From: Bacteroidales bacterium
GTDB taxonomy: Bacteria > Bacteroidota > Bacteroidia > Bacteroidales > UBA932
Direction: 5' to 3'
DNA: 35,272 nucleotides
Assembly: GCA_017469745.1 (NCBI GenBank)
Contig: JAFUFS010000050.1
Coordinates: 1 to 35,272, forward strand
Both the position numbers and the translations under genes were made by a program. This document shows positions 8,775 to 17,065 of the stretch, one piece after another (the stretch's first letter is position 1; each line of letters opens with the position of its first letter). The notes below the pieces were generated by a model that was not told the DNA's origin, made no database searches, and worked only from the letters and a program-made list of their open reading frames with translations.

Positions 8775-10196
8775 ATGCAGGCCCGTTTCGACTCTTGTCT
8801 TGACGGACTGCTTCCGGATGGCGGGGCGGTCCTGCTGGCTGTGAGCGGCGGGATCGATTCCATGGTGATGGCCGACCTTGCCGTCCACTCGTCCACATCT
8901 TGCAGGTTTGAAGTCGCCCATTGCAATTTTCACCTTCGCGGCGAGGAGAGTGATGGCGACGAGACCTTCGTCAAGGAGTGGTCTTCCACCCATGGGTTCC
9001 CTTTCAATAAAATAGATTTTGACACCAGGGAATATGCTGACACTCACGGGGTAAGCATTGAAATGGCTGCCCGTGAGCTTCGCTATGCCTGGTTTTCTTA
9101 CCTTTGCTCGAAAGAAGGATTCAAGGCTGTGGCAGTGGCCCATAATGCCAACGACAACGCTGAGACCTTATTCCTGAATCTTCTTCGAGGCACCGGCCTG
9201 AAGGGACTCCGTGGGATGAAGGAGTCCTCATTTATCAACGGCTCCGACACCGCCCGGCTGATCCGTCCGATGCTTTCTTTCCCACGGAAGGCCATCCTTG
9301 AATATGCCACCGGCAATGGATTGTCCTGGCGGGAGGACAGCAGCAATTCCAACACGGTCTATAAGCGTAACCTGGTCAGGAATGAGGTGTTTCCCCTATT
9401 CGAGAAGATCAATCCTTCCTTCCTGGAGACCATTGCCGCAGACATCACCCGTTTCGACCAAGCGGGAACGATAACCGACGATTTCGTTGCCGTTCACGCA
9501 CCTAAGGTGGCTCGGAGGGAAGGATCCGGCCTGGTAATCGACCCTCTCAAGCTCTCCGGGACGCCTCATTGGGAATATCTCCTCTACCGTCTTCTTGAAC
9601 CTTACGGCTTCAACGAATCTGTCCTGGACGACCTCATAAGGCTCATCGACTCAGGCTCCACCTTCAGCGGCCGCCGATTCTTCTCCAATGAATATGTGGC
9701 CCTTACCTCCCGCAATGGCATCGAGGTCCTTCCCATCGAAGGCTCATTCAGGCAAGGTGCTGCTGTGGCAGGGACGACCATTTACCCGGCTAGGGCGCGA
9801 AGCGCAGGGAGTTCCTGCCATAGCAGTACCTGCCGTTCTAAGTGCGAGGTGCTGGGGACGGGAGATTATTCGTTGAACGGAGTAAGGTTCGCGGTGGATG
9901 AGGTAGAGGTCTCGGATCCGAGGCAGCCCCAAGGCACCACCGTCATCAACCTCCGTTTCCCCTTCACCGTCCGCCCCTGGCAACCAGGCGACTGGATGCG
10001 TCCCTTGGGCATGAACGGCCGCCGCAAGAAACTCAGCGACATGTTCGTCGACCTGAAGCTTTCCCCCGAGCAGAAAGAAAAAGCCCTCGTCATTGCTGAT
10101 GAAGGCTCTCATGTCCTTGCCCTGGTGGGCTGGCGGATTGACGAATCCGTCGCATTGACGGATGCTCTACAAGCGATAAGAATCCGTCTTATCTGA
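8775..10196 (+). CDS. tilS: tRNA(Ile)-lysidine synthase carrying an embedded palindromic element
   Basis: TilS modifies the wobble cytidine of tRNA-Ile(CAU) to lysidine, switching its decoding from AUG to AUA. The N-type ATP pyrophosphatase PP-loop SGGIDS is at residues 24-29. It is followed by the conserved HCNFHLRGEESDGDE stretch, AHNANDNAETLFLNLLRGTGLKGLRGM, and LIRPML. The C-terminal domain holds PWQPGDWMRPLGMNGRRKKLSDMFVD, a hallmark of the family. At 473 residues it is somewhat long. Residues 326-354, rich in Ala, Ser, Cys and Arg and unlike the rest, are encoded by an inverted-repeat element that stays in frame between the two C-terminal segments. The stop overlaps the end of the opposing sppA gene by 8 bases. 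Whether the insertion affects activity is unknown. Confidence 0.93.
   Translation: MQARFDSCLDGLLPDGGAVLLAVSGGIDSMVMADLAVHSSTSCRFEVAHCNFHLRGEESDGDETFVKEWSSTHGFPFNKIDFDTREYADTHGVSIEMAARELRYAWFSYLCSKEGFKAVAVAHNANDNAETLFLNLLRGTGLKGLRGMKESSFINGSDTARLIRPMLSFPRKAILEYATGNGLSWREDSSNSNTVYKRNLVRNEVFPLFEKINPSFLETIAADITRFDQAGTITDDFVAVHAPKVARREGSGLVIDPLKLSGTPHWEYLLYRLLEPYGFNESVLDDLIRLIDSGSTFSGRRFFSNEYVALTSRNGIEVLPIEGSFRQGAAVAGTTIYPARARSAGSSCHSSTCRSKCEVLGTGDYSLNGVRFAVDEVEVSDPRQPQGTTVINLRFPFTVRPWQPGDWMRPLGMNGRRKKLSDMFVDLKLSPEQKEKALVIADEGSHVLALVGWRIDESVALTDALQAIRIRLI
9751..9834. repeat. Palindromic element inserted in frame within tilS
   Basis: The left arm 9751-9775 and right arm 9811-9834 are inverted copies. 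Aligned, they differ at only three positions, all A/G transitions, plus one single-base gap. Between them lie a CCC/GGG mini-hairpin (9785-9795) and a perfect GCGC-GAA-GCGC hairpin (9795-9805). The segment is 84 bp, exactly 28 codons, and has no stop in the tilS frame. It encodes a Ser/Ala/Arg/Cys-rich stretch that does not look like TilS. That these are coding-compatible mobile repeats is inference; the inverted arms are seen directly. Confidence 0.75.
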
Positions 10197-12024
10197 TCTC
10201 GATCTCGTAAGGCAGCCTTGCGAAGACAAGCTGTCCGTTACCCTTTGTCCAAGTTTTCTGCCAGCTGAGCAGGCTCTTCGCTATGCCCTCGAAAGGAGTA
10301 CCTTCGAGTACGTTGACGACAGCTTCTTCAGTGCTGTTCTTGGCGCCAAGCTGGTTGAGGATCTGCTCGACCATGGTCAGAGGCTTCGGGTAACCTTCGA
10401 CATTCCAGGTGGATACATCAGGGTTGCCGCCCATGGAGGCTGCGTAGGAAATTGCATCCTCGAGGGTCCCCAGCTCGTCGACCAGCCCGATCTTGAGGGC
10501 ATCAGCACCGGTCCAGACACGGCCCTGTGCGATCTCGTCGACAGCCTCGTAGGTCATGTCACGGCCTTCGGCTACGATGTTCACGAAGTTGGTGTAGATG
10601 TCGTCCACATATTCCTGCATCCAAGCGGTCTCTTCAGTGTCGAAGGGACGCATCAGTGAAAGCATGTCAGAATGCTTGTGCGAATTGACGGGAGTGATGT
10701 TGACATGGGCTATGTCCTTGACGGTCTTTCCGAATTCGGGGATGGCGGAGAAGCAGCCGATCGAGCCGGTGAGTGTGCTAGCTCCGGAGAAGATGTGGTC
10801 GCAGCTGTTGGAAATCCAGTAACCGCCTGAAGCTGCGTAGCTTCCGTAGGATGCGATGACGGGCTTGACCTTCCTGGTGAGGTCAATCTCTTCCTTGATC
10901 TTGCTGGCAGCGAGGACGGTTCCTCCGGGGGAGTTGACCCTGAGGACCACGGCCTTGATCGTGGAGTCGGCGCGAACCTTTGCGATGATGGAGGCGAAAC
11001 GGTCGCCGGATATGTTGGACGGATCATCCTGCTCGACGATGTTGCCGTTGGCGTAGATCACGGCGATCTTCTTCTTCGCGCTGGTGTTGGGCTTTACCTT
11101 TGCGTCAGCATATTCCTTGAGTCCGAAGAACTTGACATCCTTGTACTTGTCCTTGCCGGCAAGGGTAGCCATCTTGTCCTTGTATTCCTCGACGGAGAGG
11201 ATTCCGTCAGCCAGGTTGTGGCTCACCATGTCTTCGGGGAAGGAGATGGACAGATTGTCGACGAAGAAGTTGAGGGAGTCGGTGCTGATTCCCCTTGCTT
11301 CTGCAGTCTCCCTGGCGATGGTCTCCCACATGGAGTCGATCATGACCTGGTTCTGCTCCATGTTCTCAGGGCTGGCGGCGTTCTTCACGTACATCTCACC
11401 TGCGCTCTTGTATTTGCCGTGACGGATGAGCTGGTAGTTGACTCCAAGCTTGTCCAGCAGGTCCTTCAGGAATATCATCCTGCCGCTGAGTCCAAGCATG
11501 AAATTGTTTCCGCCGTGGTGGCTGGTAGTGTAGATCTTGTCGGCTACGGAAGCAAGGTAGTAGCTTCCCGATGTGTAGGCCTCGCCATAAGCGACCACGG
11601 CCTTTCCGCTCTTGCGGAAGTCCGTCAGGGTGCGACGGATTTCACTGAGGGTGGAAACGTCGGTGGCGACGTTGTCGGTCTTGAGGAGTATGAGCTTGAC
11701 TCCGGGATCTTCAGCTGCCTTGTGGATGGCCCTGACTGCATCATAGATGCCTATGGTCTGTGTCATCGATCCACCGAGGGAACTGAGTGAAGTCAGGGAA
11801 AGGGAAGGCATGCTCTCGGTGCTCTGCTCTGTGATCACCAGGTTGGCCATGTCCATGACTAGGACACCTTCCTTGGGAAGAGTCGTTGTCGAACTGCTTA
11901 CTGATGAGGCTGATGTAGCAAAGGAGCCGATCATCATAAGGAAGAAGATGGCCTTTACGATGCCCCACACGAACAGGCCGCACAGCACGGCCAGTACCCA
12001 TTTGACAAATTCTTTAGTGTTCAT
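10189..12024 (-). CDS. sppA: Signal peptide peptidase SppA, 67-kDa type
   Basis: SppA is a membrane-anchored serine protease that degrades cleaved signal peptides in the cell envelope. At 611 residues this is the long, duplicated form. It has one N-terminal membrane segment (about residues 8-34), a first half containing GEAYTSGSYYLASVADKIY and RHGKYKSAGE, and a second half with VNSPGGT and SYAASGGYWIS. By comparison with the E. coli enzyme the catalytic pair is Lys206 and Ser399. ATG at 12024 is preferred over one 18 bases upstream because it gives the usual short cytoplasmic tail. It is convergent with tilS and divergent from the TonB-dependent receptor gene, 64 bases away. Confidence 0.95.
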   Translation of the reverse strand: MNTKEFVKWVLAVLCGLFVWGIVKAIFFLMMIGSFATSASSVSSSTTTLPKEGVLVMDMANLVITEQSTESMPSLSLTSLSSLGGSMTQTIGIYDAVRAIHKAAEDPGVKLILLKTDNVATDVSTLSEIRRTLTDFRKSGKAVVAYGEAYTSGSYYLASVADKIYTTSHHGGNNFMLGLSGRMIFLKDLLDKLGVNYQLIRHGKYKSAGEMYVKNAASPENMEQNQVMIDSMWETIARETAEARGISTDSLNFFVDNLSISFPEDMVSHNLADGILSVEEYKDKMATLAGKDKYKDVKFFGLKEYADAKVKPNTSAKKKIAVIYANGNIVEQDDPSNISGDRFASIIAKVRADSTIKAVVLRVNSPGGTVLAASKIKEEIDLTRKVKPVIASYGSYAASGGYWISNSCDHIFSGASTLTGSIGCFSAIPEFGKTVKDIAHVNITPVNSHKHSDMLSLMRPFDTEETAWMQEYVDDIYTNFVNIVAEGRDMTYEAVDEIAQGRVWTGADALKIGLVDELGTLEDAISYAASMGGNPDVSTWNVEGYPKPLTMVEQILNQLGAKNSTEEAVVNVLEGTPFEGIAKSLLSWQKTWTKGNGQLVFARLPYEIEIR

Positions 12025-12046
12025 AGGATGATATTGTTGCAACCTG

Positions 12047-12054
12047 CAAATGTA
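12047..12054 (-). promoter_or_regulatory. Candidate -7 promoter box for sppA
   Basis: Read on the minus strand, these bases are TACATTTG, a perfect match to the Bacteroidota -7 consensus TAnnTTTG. The box ends 22 bases before the sppA start codon. No TTTG was found at the expected -33 spacing, so the promoter is supported by one element only. Confidence 0.5.
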
Positions 12055-12075
12055 ATCATTTTGACAGAATCTTCG

Positions 12076-12083
12076 TATATTCG
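12076..12083 (+). promoter_or_regulatory. Candidate -7 box directly upstream of the TonB-dependent receptor gene
   Basis: TATATTCG differs from TAnnTTTG by one base. It ends 5 bases before the GTG start codon at 12089. If it is used, transcription would begin at or next to the start codon, giving an mRNA with almost no leader. Confidence 0.35.
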
Positions 12084-12088
12084 CGACT

Positions 12089-14122
12089 GTGAAACGGATT
12101 TTGCTGTCAATAATGTCATTGTCATGCGCCCTCTTGGCCCAGGCTCAGGTCGTGGACACTTCATCCATCTACAAGGACCAGAAGGACAGCCTGGAGGCGA
12201 CGGTGTTCGTAGGACGCCAGCGGGACGGACTTTCAAAAGGCAAGGAACTGAGGACGGAACTGATCTCAGCGTCAGGACTGCAGAAGATGGCTTGCTGCAA
12301 CCTGGCTGAAAGTTTCGAGAACAGTGCCAGCGTGACCGTAGGCTATTCCGATGCTACCACCGGCGCAAGGCAGATCCGTCTGCTCGGACTCTCAGGAGCA
12401 TATACCCAGATGTTGGATGAGAACCGCCCTGTCATGAGGGGAATTACCTCTCCTTTCGGGCTTTCCTATGTCCCCGGCCCATGGCTTGAGAGCATACAGA
12501 TAGCAAAAGGATCTCCTTCCGTGATCAACGGTCTCGAATCCATGACCGGGCAGATCAACCTTGAGCACAAGAAGCCCACCGAAGAGATCCCTCTTTTCGT
12601 ACAGGCTTCAATGATGAGTGATTCCAAGGCTGATTTCAACCTGACTTCAGCCTGGCAGCTGAGCCCGTCGCTCTATTCGATCTTCCTGGGCCATGTTGAT
12701 CATAACTTCCAGGGAATGGACATGAACGGAGACGGCTTCCTGGACGATCCCAGGATGCTTCAGTTCAACGTGGCCAACCGCTGGCTCTATTACAAGCCTG
12801 ACCTTCAGGTCCGCTGGGGAGTACATGCCGTCCACGATCACCGTGAGGGCGGTCAGGAAGGAGTGTGGGAAACTGACATCACCAACACCTTGCTGAACGG
12901 CTATTTCAAGATCGGAAAGCCGCTGAGGGAGGACGGATCGGCAAGCATAGCTGCGATAGCGGACTATACTTTCCAGAAAAGCGATTCCTGGTTCGGAATG
13001 CGTTCGTTCCTTCCTGAACAGCATTCCGGCTTCGTCAATCTGCTCTACCGCAACCAGGTCAACGAGAAGCATGATTTCACCCTCGGTGCCTCCGCCACCT
13101 ACGATTCGGTAATGGATGAATATGTCTTCGCTTTCTACAAGGTTTCCAACATCTCCGGTACCTTTTTCGGCGGTCTTTACGGGGAATATACTTTCCATGC
13201 CGGTGAGACTTTCACCGCCATTGCCGGACTCAGCGCAGACCTTTACCGTAACTTCAAGGATAAGGATCAGGGTGGCTTCAAGCTGGCCCCGAGAGTGACG
13301 ATGAAATATTCGCCCTTCGATTGGCTTGTGCTCCGTGCCAACGGGGGAAGGGGCCTTAGGTACTCGAATCCACTGTCCGACAATCTCGGAGTTTTTTCCA
13401 ATAACAAGCCAGTACAGATTCTCACTCCCTTCATGCCCCTTGAGGACTCATGGACTTATGGTGGGAATGCTACTTTCTACATGCCTTTCGGAGCAGGGGA
13501 CGCCTCACTCAGCTTCGACTATTTCAGGACGGATTTCAGGAAGGAGGTCGTGGTTGACTATGAATCTGCCCGCAATTCCATCGTGATATTCATGCCTGGG
13601 AGCCTGCATTCATTCTCGGATAACTTCCAGGTTGATTTCTCGGCTGAGCCTTTTGAGAGATTCACGGTTTCACTCACTGGCAGGTACACCCATGCCGGGA
13701 TGCCTACCTGGTACGGCCTCTTGTTGGAGAAACCCATGACCAGCCGCTACAAGGGAGTCCTAAACCTGCAGTACAAGACCAACCTGAGCCGTTGGATCTT
13801 TGATTTCACAGCCTCCGTGAACGGCTCCGCGCGGGTCTACAATTTCATGCGAGAGCTGACTGACGATGACGGAAACCTTCTGTACAAGGACGGCCGCACT
13901 CCGACCTATCCTTTGCTTTACGCCCAGGTCACAAGACGGTTCAAAGGATTCGATGTCTATGTGGGTGCGGAAAACCTGACTGGCTTCACCCAGAAAAAGG
14001 TCATCGTCGGAACGCCATACCAACCGGCATTCGATGCGAGCTGCGTCTGGGGCCCCATAATGGGCCGCAGGATCAATGTCGGTTTCAGGATGACGCTTTG
14101 GAGGAAGACAAAAACGGAATAA
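12089..14122 (+). CDS. TonB-dependent outer-membrane receptor, probably metal-related
   Basis: The protein has 677 residues and a GTG start chosen because it gives a good signal peptide (MKRILLSIMSLSCALLAQAQ). A plug domain follows, with GARQIRLLGLSGAYTQMLDENRPVM and a SIQIAKGSPSVINGLESMTGQINLE stretch. The remainder is a long barrel of aromatic-alternating strands whose last residues are VGFRMTLWRK. It lacks an N-terminal carboxypeptidase-regulatory-like domain and is not a SusC. Such receptors import scarce ligands across the outer membrane with energy from TonB. The next gene, 18 bases downstream, encodes a small secreted heavy-metal-associated domain protein, which suggests a metal or metal-chelate ligand; that link is inference. 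hisS follows in the same direction. Confidence 0.88.
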   Translation: MKRILLSIMSLSCALLAQAQVVDTSSIYKDQKDSLEATVFVGRQRDGLSKGKELRTELISASGLQKMACCNLAESFENSASVTVGYSDATTGARQIRLLGLSGAYTQMLDENRPVMRGITSPFGLSYVPGPWLESIQIAKGSPSVINGLESMTGQINLEHKKPTEEIPLFVQASMMSDSKADFNLTSAWQLSPSLYSIFLGHVDHNFQGMDMNGDGFLDDPRMLQFNVANRWLYYKPDLQVRWGVHAVHDHREGGQEGVWETDITNTLLNGYFKIGKPLREDGSASIAAIADYTFQKSDSWFGMRSFLPEQHSGFVNLLYRNQVNEKHDFTLGASATYDSVMDEYVFAFYKVSNISGTFFGGLYGEYTFHAGETFTAIAGLSADLYRNFKDKDQGGFKLAPRVTMKYSPFDWLVLRANGGRGLRYSNPLSDNLGVFSNNKPVQILTPFMPLEDSWTYGGNATFYMPFGAGDASLSFDYFRTDFRKEVVVDYESARNSIVIFMPGSLHSFSDNFQVDFSAEPFERFTVSLTGRYTHAGMPTWYGLLLEKPMTSRYKGVLNLQYKTNLSRWIFDFTASVNGSARVYNFMRELTDDDGNLLYKDGRTPTYPLLYAQVTRRFKGFDVYVGAENLTGFTQKKVIVGTPYQPAFDASCVWGPIMGRRINVGFRMTLWRKTKTE

Positions 14123-14127
14123 TTAGT

Positions 14128-14135
14128 TATATTTG
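14128..14135 (+). promoter_or_regulatory. Candidate -7 box for the HMA-domain gene
   Basis: TATATTTG matches TAnnTTTG exactly and ends 5 bases before the preferred ATG at 14141. A TTTG lies upstream at 14097-14100, but the spacing (27 bases) is longer than the usual 19-21. Use of this box would produce a leaderless or near-leaderless mRNA for the HMA-domain protein and hisS. Confidence 0.45.
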
Positions 14136-14140
14136 TGAAT

Positions 14141-14473
14141 ATGAAAAGAATATTGATAATGGCGGTTGCAGCGATGTTGCTTGCTGCACCTGCAGTGATG
14201 GCCCAGAAACCTCAGAATCAGAAGGCCAAGACCGAGAAGAAGGTCACTCAGGACAAGAATGCAGGTTCGGTGACTTTCTCGACCAACATGACATGCAAGA
14301 ACTGCGTCAAGAAGGTCAACGAGAACCTTTCCTTTGAGAAGGGCGTCAAGGATCTCGATGTCTCGCTTGAGGAGCAGAAGATCACTATCACCTACGACAA
14401 GCGCAAGACCGACGAGGAGAAGCTTGCCGCATCGATCAAAAAGCTTGGTTACAAGGCTGAGAAAGTAAAATAA
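14141..14473 (+). CDS. Small secreted heavy-metal-associated (HMA) domain protein
   Basis: The preferred start is the ATG at 14141; a GTG six bases earlier is also in frame but overlaps a promoter-like box. The 110-residue product has a signal peptide (MKRILIMAVAAMLLAAPAVMAQ), a Lys/Gln-rich linker, and one HMA fold. The metal-binding motif MTCKNC has Cys52 and Cys55. The domain ends with the typical ASIKKLGYKAEKVK. HMA domains carry soft metals such as Cu(I) or Zn(II), or Hg in MerP-like proteins. The signal peptide places this one in the periplasm, in keeping with the TonB-dependent receptor gene just upstream. hisS begins 3 bases after its stop. Confidence 0.88.
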   Translation: MKRILIMAVAAMLLAAPAVMAQKPQNQKAKTEKKVTQDKNAGSVTFSTNMTCKNCVKKVNENLSFEKGVKDLDVSLEEQKITITYDKRKTDEEKLAASIKKLGYKAEKVK

Positions 14474-14476
14474 AGC

Positions 14477-15880
14477 ATGTCCCAGAAACCTTCGATCCCC
14501 AAGGGGACCCGTGATTTCGGCCAGCAGGAAATGGCCGAAAGGAATTATATTTTCGACACCATCAAGAGCGTATTCCGCACCTTTGGCTATTCCCAGATTG
14601 ACACTCCTGCAATGGAGAACCTGTCCACCCTGCTCGGCAAGTACGGCGAGGAAGGGGACAAGCTCCTGTTCAGGATCCTGAATTCCGGTGACGCCTTCGG
14701 CAAGGTGGATTTCGACGCCTACAAGGACTCCGAGGGTGCCGTAAATTCAGTCGCTCTTTCCAAGGAAGTCTGCGAGAAAGGCCTCAGGTACGACCTCACA
14801 GTGCCCTTCGCCCGCTACGTCGTCCAGCACCAGAACGAGATCTCATTCCCTTTTAAGAGGTTCCAGATCCAGCCGGTCTGGAGGGCTGACCGTCCCCAGA
14901 AAGGCCGTTACCGCGAGTTCTACCAGTGCGACGTGGACGTGATCGGTTCGAAGTCCCAGGTCAACGAGCTCGAACTTGTCCAGATCGTGGACAGGGTCTT
15001 CGGCTTGCTCGGCATCAATGTGCTCGTCAAGATCAACAACCGCAAGGTCCTGACAGGATTCGCCGAGATCAGCGGCTTCCCCGACAAGGTGGTGGACATC
15101 ACCGTGGCGATCGACAAACTGGACAAGATTGGCCTTGATGCCGTCGAGGAAGAGATGAGGGCCAAAGGTCTGACCGACGGCGCGATCGCCGTGATCGAGC
15201 AGATCCTGAAGCTCTCCGGAACCACCTCGGAGAAGATAGCGGCGATGCGTTCCCTGATGAACGGCGGATCCGCTTCCGGCCTTGTCTCTGAGACCGGTCT
15301 GAAGGGCCTTGACGAGCTTGAGGAACTCTTCGGCCTGATCGAGGCTGCAGGCGTTTCCCGCCCTGTTGAGATCGACCTCTCCCTCGCGCGCGGACTCAAC
15401 TACTACACCGGAGCGATCTTCGAGGTCAAAGCTCTTGATTTCGCCATCGGAAGTATCTGCGGCGGCGGTCGTTACGACAATCTTACAGGAGTATTCGGTC
15501 TTCCAGACATGTCGGGTGTCGGCATCAGTTTCGGGGCCGACCGCATATACGACGTCCTTAAAGGCCTGGACAAGTTCCCCAAGGACCTGAAGTCCAGCAC
15601 GACCCTTCTTTTTGCGAATATGGGTCCCGCTGAGATGCGCTACATCCTTCCGGTTGCCAAGGCTCTCCGCGAGAGGGGAGTGGCTGTAGAAGTCTACCCT
15701 GATTCCACCAAGCTCAAGAAACAGTTCGATTATGCCGACCGCAAGTGCATCCCCTTCCTTTCCATCACGGGAGAGAATGAGATTCAGGCAGGTAAGGTGA
15801 ACATCAAGAACCTCGTTTCTGGCGAGCAGGAAGCATTTGATAAGGCTGACACTGAGTCCATTATGGAATTCTTGAAATAG
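14477..15880 (+). CDS. hisS: Histidyl-tRNA synthetase
   Basis: This class II aminoacyl-tRNA synthetase charges tRNA-His with histidine. The 467-residue protein starts with the conserved KGTRDF pattern. It continues with motif 1 (near [14 protein letters not shown]), the [11 protein letters not shown] segment, motif 2 ([29 protein letters not shown]), the histidine-binding [13 protein letters not shown], and motif 3 (GGGRYDNL followed by [11 protein letters not shown]). A C-terminal anticodon-binding domain follows, with the [19 protein letters not shown] pattern. It is the last gene of the tight receptor-HMA-hisS series. The stop at 15880 is 57 bases upstream of tRNA-fMet. Confidence 0.97.
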   Translation: MSQKPSIPKGTRDFGQQEMAERNYIFDTIKSVFRTFGYSQIDTPAMENLSTLLGKYGEEGDKLLFRILNSGDAFGKVDFDAYKDSEGAVNSVALSKEVCEKGLRYDLTVPFARYVVQHQNEISFPFKRFQIQPVWRADRPQKGRYREFYQCDVDVIGSKSQVNELELVQIVDRVFGLLGINVLVKINNRKVLTGFAEISGFPDKVVDITVAIDKLDKIGLDAVEEEMRAKGLTDGAIAVIEQILKLSGTTSEKIAAMRSLMNGGSASGLVSETGLKGLDELEELFGLIEAAGVSRPVEIDLSLARGLNYYTGAIFEVKALDFAIGSICGGGRYDNLTGVFGLPDMSGVGISFGADRIYDVLKGLDKFPKDLKSSTTLLFANMGPAEMRYILPVAKALRERGVAVEVYPDSTKLKKQFDYADRKCIPFLSITGENEIQAGKVNIKNLVSGEQEAFDKADTESIMEFLK

Positions 15881-15881
15881 C

Positions 15882-15910
15882 TCCTGAAAAATATTTTTGC
15901 TATTTCAGGA
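15882..15910 (+). terminator. Inverted repeat after hisS, overlapping the tRNA promoter
   Basis: TCCTGAAA (15882-15889) and TTTCAGGA (15903-15910) are perfect 8-bp inverted arms around 13 bases of AT-rich sequence. It starts right after the hisS stop and could form a 3'-end hairpin, though the downstream run is A-rich rather than T-rich on this strand. The loop contains the TTTG -33 element of the tRNA promoter, so an operator-like role is also possible. Confidence 0.4.
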
Positions 15911-15926
15911 AAAAGTCCTACCTTTG
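15896..15926 (+). promoter_or_regulatory. Bacteroidota-type promoter for tRNA-fMet
   Basis: TTTG at 15896-15899 and TACCTTTG at 15919-15926 are separated by exactly 19 bases, matching the Bacteroides -33 TTTG / -7 TAnnTTTG consensus in sequence and spacing. The predicted transcription start, near 15933, is a few bases before the mature tRNA 5' end at 15938. This is the best promoter match I found in the window. Confidence 0.85.
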
Positions 15927-15937
15927 CAGTCCAACAC

Positions 15938-16010
<73 letters not shown>

Positions 16011-16015
16011 CTACC

Positions 16016-16048
16016 GAGGAAAAATCGAAAGATTTTTCCTCTTTTTTT
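16016..16048 (+). terminator. Strong intrinsic terminator of tRNA-fMet
   Basis: GAGGAAAAATC (16016-16026) and GATTTTTCCTC (16031-16041) form a perfect 11-bp stem with a GAAA loop, followed by seven T residues. It lies 5 bases after the tRNA 3' end. This is a textbook Rho-independent terminator in position and form. Confidence 0.9.
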
Positions 16049-16446
16049 GTCTTCTCGTTTTTGAAACTATCTGATATTGAACGCATTACGCTGGAGGCTT
16101 CACTCTCGGTTGCAGTTAGATTTTCGACAAAGGGAGCTGTTATATAATGCTTTGGCAATCAGGTTGTTAGATGTTTTGACGGTTGTGATTTTATCACCGT
16201 TAAACTAACTAACTAACCTATTATAGTTCAGGCTTTTATGTAACAGCGCTGCTAACGTGGAGATTATGGGTCTGCATTAGTCTCATGGGTATGATAAATG
16301 TAAAAATATCAGAAAGAATCACTATTTTTGCAAGGCCAACTAAGGCCATTCTGAACGAAGTGAAGAATCTTTTTGGTCAGCCTTGTTTCTTTGCGACGGC
16401 ATGGGCGGGTTCCCCATCGGAAATCAAACAATCAGTATCTTTGAAT
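16049..16446. other. AT-rich gene-free stretch downstream of tRNA-fMet
   Basis: About 400 bases contain no credible gene. The stretch is visibly more AT-rich than its surroundings. It contains a short CTAA tandem tract (about 16203-16218) and ends in a possible dispersed repeat. A minus-strand open frame crossing it ends in GGGLEPPTSGL, a familiar false protein made by reading antisense through a tRNA. The location next to a tRNA and before a truncated gene suggests an old insertion or deletion scar, but no integrase or att duplication was seen. Confidence 0.5.
16331..16443. repeat. Candidate dispersed repeat upstream of the GH89 remnant
   Basis: The stretch contains CATTCTGAACGAAGTGAAGA, which resembles a repeat seen in many bacterial genomes (variants of ATTCTGAGCGAAGCGAAGAATC). 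It also holds GGCC-aactaa-GGCC (16335-16348) and an ATGGG/CCCAT inverted pair (16401-16417). It runs up to a TATCTTTG box at 16436-16443. Only one copy is present in this window, so repetition is from general memory of similar sequences and needs a genome-wide check. Confidence 0.35.
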
Positions 16447-17062
16447 GTGAAAAAGATATTTGTGTTTATCCTGCTTCTGCTGGCGCTTTCCGCATGCAGG
16501 AGCAACGACGAGAAAGCGGTCTGTGCGCTGGCTCGCCGCGTGATGGGGCCTCAGGCCCGCGGGATTGTCTTCGAGCAGGTATCAGCCTCAGAAGATTCCT
16601 ACGAGCTACGCCAGAAAGGGAACAATATCCTCATCCGGGGAAACAATGCCAATTCCATGGCCGTCGGCCTGAACCGCTATATTCAAGAGTACTGCCTCGC
16701 CGATGTGAGCTGGTACCATTACAATCCTGTGGAACTGCCTTCCGTGCTGCCTCCCGTACCGGAACCGGTGACCGGCAAGGCGGAGATTCCGATCCGCTTT
16801 TTCCTGAACTACTGCACGCTGGGTTACACCATGCCTTGGTGGCAGTGGGAAGAGTGGGAGCGCTTCATTGACTGGATGGCCCTGAACGGGGTGAACATGC
16901 CTCTTGCCATTACGGGTGAGGAAGCCGTCTGGTTGCAGATGGGCTGGTTGTTCCTGAGCAAAAACTGGACGCACCCCGGAGCAGGCAGCCTGCCTGCGAG
17001 GCATGGCCTTGGATGAAGCCATCTGGGACTTCGAGTGCAACTGGGCGGGAATAAATAATTGA
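16447..17062 (+). pseudogene. Truncated alpha-N-acetylglucosaminidase (GH89) remnant
   Basis: A GTG start at 16447 gives a lipoprotein signal (VKKIFVFILLLLALSAC) and then the N-terminal part of a GH89 enzyme, which removes terminal alpha-N-acetylglucosamine. Recognisable pieces are the GNNANSMAVGLNRYIQEYCLADVSWYH segment and FFLNYCTLGYTMPWWQWEEWERFIDWMALNGVNMPLAITGEEAVW, which is diagnostic of the family. Similarity stops near residue 165. The frame ends at 17016 after 189 residues, against about 700 normally, and the catalytic acid residues are absent. A short tail in another frame (CLRGMALDEAIWDFECNWAGINN, stop at 17060) looks like the end of an unidentified protein. Internal deletion or fusion of two gene ends is the simplest reading. 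Confidence 0.8.
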
Positions 17063-17065
17063 TGT

